A stretch of DNA of 57,599 nt, taken from the NCBI GenBank assembly GCA_040255445.1, contig JBDZUZ010000007.1, positions 1-57,599 on the forward strand, written 5' to 3'. Both the position numbers and the translations under genes were made by a program. Numbering within the stretch: the stretch's first letter is position 1; each line of letters begins with the position of its first letter. The notes beneath the pieces were generated by a model that did not search any database, was not told where the DNA came from, and saw nothing but the letters and a program-made list of their open reading frames with translations. This DNA comes from JBDZUZ01 sp040255445 (GTDB taxonomy: Bacteria; Planctomycetota; Phycisphaerae; Phycisphaerales; UBA1924). Of this stretch, positions 30,165 to 35,769 are shown piece by piece.

Positions 30165-31556
30165 TCAGAACATCACCAGGCCGGCGTTGCTCACCATCGT
30201 GTGGCCCTGCTCGTCCATCGCCGCGGAGTAGTTCAGCAGGCCGACGGAGGTGGGCTGCGTGACCTTGAGCGTGGCGACGAGGTTGCCGATCGAGCACCAG
30301 CGGGTGGGGTTCTGCTGCCACGACATCGCCGCGATGAGCTCATCGGGCTTGATGTTGACCACCAGGTCGAGCATCTCCTTGTCGTGCTGGAAGACCTTGT
30401 TGCGGAACTCGGTTGGGGCTTCTTCATCGCCGGCGAGCGGCTGCTGATCCCCGAAAGCGGGGCCGACGTGGCTCAGGTCGGCCGAGCTGACGACCAGCGT
30501 CTTCCCGGGCATCGCCGCGATCGTGGCCTTGAGGGCATCGATGAACGGGTCGAGGGCGAGGCCCTTGCCGTCGTACGACTCGCCGTTGTTCACGGTCGGG
30601 TCGTGGATCAGAACGCCGAAGACCTTGCAGAAGTTACCGGCCTCGTCCTGGCCCAGGCAGTGCTGGAGCCAGGGGATGTGCAGCTCGATCGAGTGCTCGC
30701 GCTCATGGTCATAGCGGTTCTGGAAGAGCTTCTCGCTTTGCTCGGCCCCGAGCTTCTCGCGGAGCGTCTTGATGAAGTCTTTGTCGGCCTCGCAGAGGCC
30801 CAGGGGCGTCTCGTAGCCCTTGTCGCACCCGCAGACGCCGGTGGCCATGCCGAAGTGGTTGGCGCCGAGAATGATCACCCGATCCGGGCGGTCAACGACG
30901 CGGAGGCGGCCGTACACGGAGGCGTAGTTGAGCCAGCCACGGGGATAGTCAAGGTGCGGGGCGACAATGGCCTTGGGGAGCTCATCGAAGCTGGGCTTCT
31001 CGGCGTTCTTGAGCGCGGCGTCGATCCACTGGTCGAAGATCTCGCGGAGACGCTTGGGACCGATCTCGGCCTTCTGTTCGTCGGTCGCCTTTGCGCCCTC
31101 GGACTCCTTGCCCACGGTGTCCTGGGCGAGGGCGTCGGCGAAGGCCGCGGTCGAGGCCGGGGGGAGGTTGGGGGCGCTGTCGAAGTCGGAACGCATCTTG
31201 GCGAGCAGCGCATCGAAGCGCGGCCCGAAGAGCAGGCCGGCGTCATCGAGCTGGGCGACGAGCTGCTCGAGGATCGGGCGGGACAGGCCGCGACCCACGG
31301 CGGTCACGATCTCATCGAGGGAGCGGGAGCCGTCCATCAGGGGCAGGACGAACTGCGCGGCCGGCGAGGTGAAGACCACCTTGTCGGAGATCTGGCGGGC
31401 ATCGGCCAGGCCGAGCACCTGCTGGTTCTGGAACTGGGCGGGGAATCCCCGGACCGGGCGGAGGACCGGCTTCTGTGTGTGGGCCGCGGTCGGGTCGAAC
31501 TTGGGCTGAGGGGGCTGCTCGGGCTGGCCGCCGCGTGACGGATCTTCTGTAGTCAT
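30165..31556 (-). CDS. MEMO/AmmeMemoRadiSam-B family protein with N-terminal winged-helix-like domain
   Basis: 463 residues. The C-terminal half (about 205-463) is MEMO-like: IVAPHLDYPRGWLNYASVYG, VIILGANHFG, YDHEREHSIELHIPWLQHC and LVVSSADLSHVGPAFGDQ hold the His and Asp residues that line the metal-site-like pocket of this family (related to extradiol dioxygenases; the cellular role in bacteria is unclear). The N-terminal part contains MDGSRSLDEIVTAVGRGLSR, a PqqD-like or winged-helix motif. The ATG at 31556 follows TAGACT by exactly six bases, so the mRNA is predicted to be leaderless. Confidence 0.8.
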   Translation of the reverse strand: MTTEDPSRGGQPEQPPQPKFDPTAAHTQKPVLRPVRGFPAQFQNQQVLGLADARQISDKVVFTSPAAQFVLPLMDGSRSLDEIVTAVGRGLSRPILEQLVAQLDDAGLLFGPRFDALLAKMRSDFDSAPNLPPASTAAFADALAQDTVGKESEGAKATDEQKAEIGPKRLREIFDQWIDAALKNAEKPSFDELPKAIVAPHLDYPRGWLNYASVYGRLRVVDRPDRVIILGANHFGMATGVCGCDKGYETPLGLCEADKDFIKTLREKLGAEQSEKLFQNRYDHEREHSIELHIPWLQHCLGQDEAGNFCKVFGVLIHDPTVNNGESYDGKGLALDPFIDALKATIAAMPGKTLVVSSADLSHVGPAFGDQQPLAGDEEAPTEFRNKVFQHDKEMLDLVVNIKPDELIAAMSWQQNPTRWCSIGNLVATLKVTQPTSVGLLNYSAAMDEQGHTMVSNAGLVMF

Positions 31557-31568
31557 ACGGCGAGTCTA
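31556..31568 (-). promoter_or_regulatory. Leaderless -10 element (TAGACT-N6-ATG)
   Basis: TAGACT on the minus strand (31568-31563) ends six bases before the ATG at 31556; predicted +1 is the A of ATG. Confidence 0.5.
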
Positions 31569-31747
31569 GGGACCGCCCCGGAGGGCGGGATTCAGATTCT
31601 GTGGACTCGCGGGGGGTGACCGCTACACTTCCCGCCCGACGCGGAGCGGCCGTGTGTCGCTGCGCCGGGGTTCGGTGGCCGAAAGACGCATCGGCGTCCT
31701 CTCGGCGTTCGGGTGGCACTCTCAATCCGCTGCGGCGGAGGTGGATT

Positions 31748-32080
31748 ATGGCTCAGGTCGAAGTCAACTCGTTCAAGCCCGGCCAGCAGGTCACCTGCAC
31801 GGTCAGCAAGCTGCCCCGCACCGAGAACCAGGAGGGCACCATCGCCCGCCTGATGCGTCGCGACCCGGAGAACAAGCGGGCCCTCGACCGCGCTCACCGC
31901 ATGCGTCAGCAGCGGCTCAACGTCTACAACCGCGGCAACCGCGACTGGGTCAGCCGCGAGCCGGCCGCGAAGGTCGTGATCGTCAAGCAGGGCGCGACGT
32001 GGACGATGCCCTTCACGCCCGACATCGCCGCGGACATGAACTCCGTCGGCGAGTTCATCGAGGTCAAGGCCGCGAAGTAA
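31748..32080 (+). CDS. Small basic protein of unknown function
   Basis: 110 residues, strongly basic in the middle (GTIARLMRRDPENKRALDRA, then HRMRQQRLNVYNRGNRDW), with no signal peptide or TM helix. The start at 31748 is fixed by GGAGG six bases upstream, the best ribosome-binding site in the window. The frame is open further upstream but without a start signal. TACACT at 31624-31629 is a possible -10, giving a leader of about 110 nt. The charge and strong site suggest an abundant nucleic-acid-associated protein; this is a guess. Confidence 0.6.
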   Translation: MAQVEVNSFKPGQQVTCTVSKLPRTENQEGTIARLMRRDPENKRALDRAHRMRQQRLNVYNRGNRDWVSREPAAKVVIVKQGATWTMPFTPDIAADMNSVGEFIEVKAAK

Positions 32081-32125
32081 GCGCGGACCATCGGCCGCGG
32101 CACGGACAATTCAATCGATCGCTTC

Positions 32126-32140
32126 TAGGCTTGGACCATG
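32126..32140 (+). promoter_or_regulatory. Leaderless -10 element (TAGGCT-N6-ATG)
   Basis: TAGGCT (32126-32131) ends six bases before the ATG at 32138. Confidence 0.5.
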
Positions 32141-32614
32141 TCCAGGCCTTTTTTCTTGGTGATTTCGGCGTGCCTGCTCGTGCTGGCCGCGTGCTCGCGC
32201 GAGCCGGAGGCACAGAAGCTGCCGCCGCCCGATCAGATCTACACCACGAGCGGCGTGATCGATGCGCTGCCCGGGCCGCGGGCCGGCCAATACCTGCGGA
32301 TCCACCACGAGCGCATCCCCGAGTTCGTCGACAGCGATGGGGCGATCGTCGGCATGCGTGAGATGGTGATGGACTTTGAGGGCGTCGACCCGGCCGTGAA
32401 CCTGGCGCAGTTTCAGCCCGGCGACAAGGTCGAATTCACCTTCGAGGTGCGCTGGAACGAGGGGCCGCTGAGCTATGTGACGCGGATCACAAAGCTGCCG
32501 CCGGATATCACGCTCGATCTGTCCGAGTTGCGCGATCCCGAGGATGACGCGGCCTCGCCCCAGCCCGACGCCGCGCCCGCGACCACACCCAGGCCGGCCG
32601 AGACCGGCGGCTGA
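32138..32614 (+). CDS. Lipoprotein with CusF-like copper-binding domain
   Basis: 158 residues. The signal sequence ends in a lipobox (VLAACSREPE), so the mature protein starts at Cys19 and is lipid-anchored. The core (about 37-125) reads TTSGVIDALPGPRAGQYLRI, MREMVMDFEGVDPA and FQPGDKVEFTFEVRW, the pattern of CusF-type small copper/silver-binding beta-barrels that pass metal in the periplasm. The Met-rich MREMVMDF segment matches the ligand-bearing region. The Pro/Ala-rich C-terminal tail is a likely linker. No efflux pump genes are adjacent. Start at 32138 fits a leaderless mRNA. Confidence 0.75.
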   Translation: MSRPFFLVISACLLVLAACSREPEAQKLPPPDQIYTTSGVIDALPGPRAGQYLRIHHERIPEFVDSDGAIVGMREMVMDFEGVDPAVNLAQFQPGDKVEFTFEVRWNEGPLSYVTRITKLPPDITLDLSELRDPEDDAASPQPDAAPATTPRPAETGG

Positions 32615-32621
32615 GCGGGGC

Positions 32622-32665
32622 AAAAAAAGTACCCGGCACTCGGAACAAATACCCGAGCGCCGGGT
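32622..32665 (-). terminator. Rho-independent terminator after the uracil-DNA glycosylase gene
   Basis: On the minus strand ACCCGGCGCTCG (32665-32654) pairs with CGAGTGCCGGGT (32642-32631), one mismatch, followed by a run of seven T (32628-32622). It lies 150 bp beyond the stop at 32817; the stretch between has no supported gene. Confidence 0.8.
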
Positions 32666-32816
32666 CTCGTGGGGGTCTGGGTTGTTCGGTTGAACACAGG
32701 CACGACTCGGGACCGGCGTTCGCAGATGTGTTCGCCGCCGCCCGCGGCGTGGTTCCGAGGCCGACGCAAAATTTGCGATGGGGCGGGAACGATCCCCGGC
32801 CGCCCAGCGTGGCGTG

Positions 32817-33719
32817 TCAGGCCCCGCCCTCGCGGCCGGCCGGCACCGGAAGCCCAAGTTTCACAAGCACTTGCTGCAGATCCGACCAGACTTTGGCGCG
32901 GTTCTCCGCTGTGTACGCGCGGAGGATGTACGCCGGGTGGTAGGTCGGCATCACCGGGACGTGCTCGAGCCCCGGCGCCGCCAGCGATGCCCACGCGCCC
33001 CGGAGACGGGCCATGGTGGCATCGGTCGAGAGGAGCAGGCGGGTCGCGGGGAGGCCCAGCGTCACGATCGCTTCAGGGGCCACGATGCGGATCTGCTCCC
33101 ACAAATACGGGGCGCAGAGTTCGGCCTCGCGCGATGTGGGCGTGGCGTTGTTGGGCGGGCGGGTCTTGAGCACGTTGGCGATGTAGACATCCTCGCGGCG
33201 GAGCCCCATCGCGGTGATCATCTTGTTGAGCAGTTGACCGGCCTTGCCGACGAAGGGCTTGCCGGTCTTGTCCTCCTCCTCGCCGGGCGCTTCACCGACG
33301 AACATCAGCCGCGCACAGGGGTCGCCATCGCCAAAGACGATGTTGGTGTGCGCGGTGACGAAGTGTTGATGCGGGGCCTCGCGGTTGTAGCGGTCGAGCA
33401 GCGCATCGAGCGCGGCTTGTGATGCAGCGCGGTCCGCGGGCTTGGCGCCCGCGGGTTTCGGGGCGGGCTTCATGTCGATCAACGCTGGTTCGGGCGTCGC
33501 GGCGGGCCGGGAAGTCGCTGCAACTGCGGGCGTGGGCGTGGGCGGGGCCGAAGGTTTGAGCGAAGGGCGGGGCGAGGGCGCGGCCGGGGCGGGCGCAACG
33601 GCGATGTCCGATGTCGCGACGCTCTCCCCCCTGCGGTATGCAGGCACGAAATCGACACCGAGCAGCTTCGCCGTCATGGCGTGCTGCCGAACCACCCGCT
33701 GCGCACGATCATCGATCAT
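32817..33719 (-). CDS. Uracil-DNA glycosylase, family 4-like, without the usual iron-sulfur cysteines
   Basis: 300 residues. The C-terminal two thirds show motif A as LMFVGEAPGEEEDKTGKPFV (near 140), NVLKTRPPNNATPTSREAEL, and motif B as MPTYHPAYILR, matching the family that removes uracil from DNA. Family 4 normally holds a [4Fe-4S] cluster on CxxC, KCRPP and CxPYL cysteines. Here the N-terminal CxxC is absent and KCRPP is KTRPP; only ELCAPYL remains. The N-terminal 100 residues are Pro/Ala-rich. ATG 33719 is preferred over an upstream ATG because TACACT ends exactly six bases before it. Confidence 0.85.
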   Translation of the reverse strand: MIDDRAQRVVRQHAMTAKLLGVDFVPAYRRGESVATSDIAVAPAPAAPSPRPSLKPSAPPTPTPAVAATSRPAATPEPALIDMKPAPKPAGAKPADRAASQAALDALLDRYNREAPHQHFVTAHTNIVFGDGDPCARLMFVGEAPGEEEDKTGKPFVGKAGQLLNKMITAMGLRREDVYIANVLKTRPPNNATPTSREAELCAPYLWEQIRIVAPEAIVTLGLPATRLLLSTDATMARLRGAWASLAAPGLEHVPVMPTYHPAYILRAYTAENRAKVWSDLQQVLVKLGLPVPAGREGGA

Positions 33720-33731
33720 GCGTCGAGTGTA
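33719..33731 (-). promoter_or_regulatory. Leaderless -10 element (TACACT-N6-ATG)
   Basis: TACACT on the minus strand (33731-33726) ends six bases before the ATG at 33719 of the uracil-DNA glycosylase gene. Confidence 0.5.
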
Positions 33732-33800
33732 CAGGCCACCGCTGGGGGCGGGCCGCAAGCGACAGTCGGCGGTGGGAGAAGAACGCGGGCGGAACGATTC

Positions 33801-34127
33801 TCAGCGGCCGCCGCCGGTGGGCTGCGCCGGGGTTGCGGGCTCGCCCTCGCCCGGCTGCGGCGTGTCGGTCGTTTCCGGTGCTGCCGGGTCCGGATTGACC
33901 GCGGCATCGGGCGTAGCTGGGGTTTCCGGGGCCGCTTCTTCGGGCGCGACGCGGTACCGGTCGGGCGCCTGGTTCGAGACGGGGATCTCGGCTGCATCGA
34001 CCGTCGAGGTTCGCTCGGTAATGAACGGGACCAGCACCGCAGTCGCCAGTCCGCCGACGATCACACCGACGACGAGGCCGGGGACGAACGCCTTCATGAA
34101 CGAGTTGTTGATCTGCGCATCCGACAT
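33801..34127 (-). CDS. Small single-TM protein with acidic Pro-rich tail
   Basis: 108 residues. A short N-terminus is followed by one helix (AFVPGLVVGVIVGGLATAVLV, about 13-33) and a ~70-residue tail rich in Pro, Ala, Glu and Thr, presumably outside the cytoplasm. It has no recognisable family. It is transcribed in the same direction as the glycosylase gene, 81 bp upstream of it; a weak AGGAAGG lies upstream of the ATG. Confidence 0.5.
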   Translation of the reverse strand: MSDAQINNSFMKAFVPGLVVGVIVGGLATAVLVPFITERTSTVDAAEIPVSNQAPDRYRVAPEEAAPETPATPDAAVNPDPAAPETTDTPQPGEGEPATPAQPTGGGR

Positions 34128-34265
34128 CGTGTTTCCGCCTTCCTCACGCCGTGCGGCTTTCGGAGCCGCCGGCGGAGCACTATCGGTCGTTGGGGGGGCC
34201 CACTCCTGCCCTTTCAGTCATTTTCGGACCTTGGGCGGCTCGGGGCCACTCGAATCCGGGAGCGG

Positions 34266-34460
34266 TCAGAGCTTCTTCATACGGTGCATCCACCGCCCGT
34301 AATCGAGGATCGAGCGGATGAGCTCTCCCCGGGGCGGGTAGCCGCGGCCGAAGGCGGTCTGCATCCGCCAGGTCCAGTACGCGCCCTTGAAGCGGAAACG
34401 CGTCACGACCGCCAGCCTGGCCAGTTGGTAGAGCCCGCCGATGGTCTCGCCGATCCGCAT
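34266..34460 (-). CDS. Small basic protein of unknown function
   Basis: 64 residues, basic and aromatic-rich (GAYWTWRMQTAFGRGYPPRG, then ILDYGRWMHRMKKL). There is no clear TM helix or signal peptide. It is supported as a gene by GC-rich third positions and by TACGCT placed exactly six bases before the ATG at 34460, the same leaderless layout as its neighbours. It starts 18 bp after the stop of the epimerase gene, so its promoter would lie inside that gap. Role unknown. Confidence 0.55.
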   Translation of the reverse strand: MRIGETIGGLYQLARLAVVTRFRFKGAYWTWRMQTAFGRGYPPRGELIRSILDYGRWMHRMKKL

Positions 34461-34472
34461 GGTGTCAGCGTA
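34460..34472 (-). promoter_or_regulatory. Leaderless -10 element (TACGCT-N6-ATG)
   Basis: TACGCT on the minus strand (34472-34467) ends six bases before the ATG at 34460. Confidence 0.45.
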
Positions 34473-34478
34473 CGAGGG

Positions 34479-35489
34479 TCAGGCCCCGGCCAGTGTCCGC
34501 CGGTACCACTCCATCGTCTCCTCGAGCCCCTCCTCGAGCGTGGCCACCGGCTCGTAGCCGATGATGCGGCGGGCCTCGGAGATGTCGGCGAGCGAGTGCG
34601 GCACATCGCCCGCCCGCTCGGGGCCGTAGGTGGGCTCGAAGTCGGGGTGCCCGGCGGCGACCGCCATGGCCTTGGCGAGCTGGTTGATGCTCACGCTCTT
34701 GCCGGTGCCCACATTCATGACCGGCCCGGCGAGATTGCCCGGCGCCGAACCGCCCAGCAGCGTCGCGAGCACGGCGTTGCTGACGAAGGTGAAGTCGCGG
34801 GTGAACTCGCCGGTGCCGTTGATCCTGGGGCGTTCACCGTTGAGGAGCCGCTTGGCGAAGGCGGCGACGACCGCGGCGTACGCGGAATCGGCGGCCTGAC
34901 GCGGGCCGAAGATGTTGAAATACCGAAGCGAAACGGTGGAGAGCCCGTAGCACCGGGCCCAGGTGGCGAGCAGGTGCTCGCCGGCGAGCTTGCTCACCGC
35001 GTATGGCGAGAGCGGATCGGTGCGGTGCGATTCGCGCTTGGGCAGTTCGGGCTGATCGCCGTACACCGACGACGATGATGCCAGCACCACACGCTGGGCC
35101 CCCGCCGCCCGCGCCGCCTCGAGCACACGGACGGTGCCGGTGGCGTTGACCGACCAGTACCGCTGCGGGTTCTCGACCGAGGCGGGCACAGAGCCCATCG
35201 CCGCGAGGTGCAGGATTACAGAGCACCCCTCGGTCGCCGCGGCCATGGCGTCATCATCGAGGATGGAGCCCTGGAAGAACCGCACGCGGTCGGGCTCCAT
35301 GTCGATCAGGGTCGACAGGTGCTCGAGGTTCGAGTTGGAGAGATCGTCGATGACGCTGATGGTGGCGCCCAGGGCGACGAGCGTGTCGACGATGTGACCG
35401 CCGATGAACCCGGCGCCGCCGGTCACGCAGACCGTGCGGCCTTCGTAGAAGGCGCGGAGCTTGGCGACCTTGTCGGCGGGAAGCTTCAT
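34479..35489 (-). CDS. NAD-dependent epimerase/dehydratase (UDP-sugar 4-epimerase-like)
   Basis: 336 residues. Extended short-chain dehydrogenase fold: NAD-binding TGGAGFIGGHIVDTLVALGA at 23-42, VILHLAAMGSVPASVENP near 85, the catalytic Ser in VLASSSSVYGDQ and the Tyr-Lys pair in PLSPYAVSKLAGEHLL near 160. RYFNIFGPRQ follows. These match UDP-glucose/UDP-N-acetylglucosamine 4-epimerase-type enzymes that supply sugars for cell-surface polysaccharide. ATG 35489 is chosen because the fold begins right after it; TACCAT (35505-35500) gives a predicted leader of about four bases. Confidence 0.85.
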   Translation of the reverse strand: MKLPADKVAKLRAFYEGRTVCVTGGAGFIGGHIVDTLVALGATISVIDDLSNSNLEHLSTLIDMEPDRVRFFQGSILDDDAMAAATEGCSVILHLAAMGSVPASVENPQRYWSVNATGTVRVLEAARAAGAQRVVLASSSSVYGDQPELPKRESHRTDPLSPYAVSKLAGEHLLATWARCYGLSTVSLRYFNIFGPRQAADSAYAAVVAAFAKRLLNGERPRINGTGEFTRDFTFVSNAVLATLLGGSAPGNLAGPVMNVGTGKSVSINQLAKAMAVAAGHPDFEPTYGPERAGDVPHSLADISEARRIIGYEPVATLEEGLEETMEWYRRTLAGA

Positions 35490-35545
35490 GGAGCGGGAGA
35501 TGGTACGGAAAAACTGTGCCGCGGGATAGCCGGAGGGGCCTGAGA

Positions 35546-35580
35546 ACAAAAAGGGCCCGATCCGGACCGGATCGGGCCCC
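35546..35580 (-). terminator. Rho-independent terminator of the dockerin-YWTD gene
   Basis: GGGCCCGATCCGG (minus strand 35579-35567) pairs with CCGGATCGGGCCC (35565-35553), followed by TTTTTGTTC. It ends the transcript of the gene whose stop is at 35611. Confidence 0.85.
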
Positions 35581-35610
35581 TGTGCTGTCGGGGGCGGCCT
35601 CCTCGCGGGC

Positions 35611-35769
35611 TCAGCAGCCTGCCTGCCAGCGTTCGAAGAAGTAGGTGATGTCGTCGCCGTCGGTGCCGCCCGACTGGTCGATGTCGGCCTCGCCGATCTG
35701 CCAGTCGGCGAAGAAGGCGCCGATGTCGTCGCCGTCGATGCCGCCCGAGCCGTCCCAGTCGGCCGGGCA
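35611..35769 (-). repeat. Dockerin-like module, copy 1 of 5
   Basis: It encodes the final 52 residues plus stop. Similar DNA recurs at 44094-44252, 46009-46167, 48044-48202 and 51126-51284. Each starts and ends with Cys and holds two DGDD-type loops. Confidence 0.85.
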
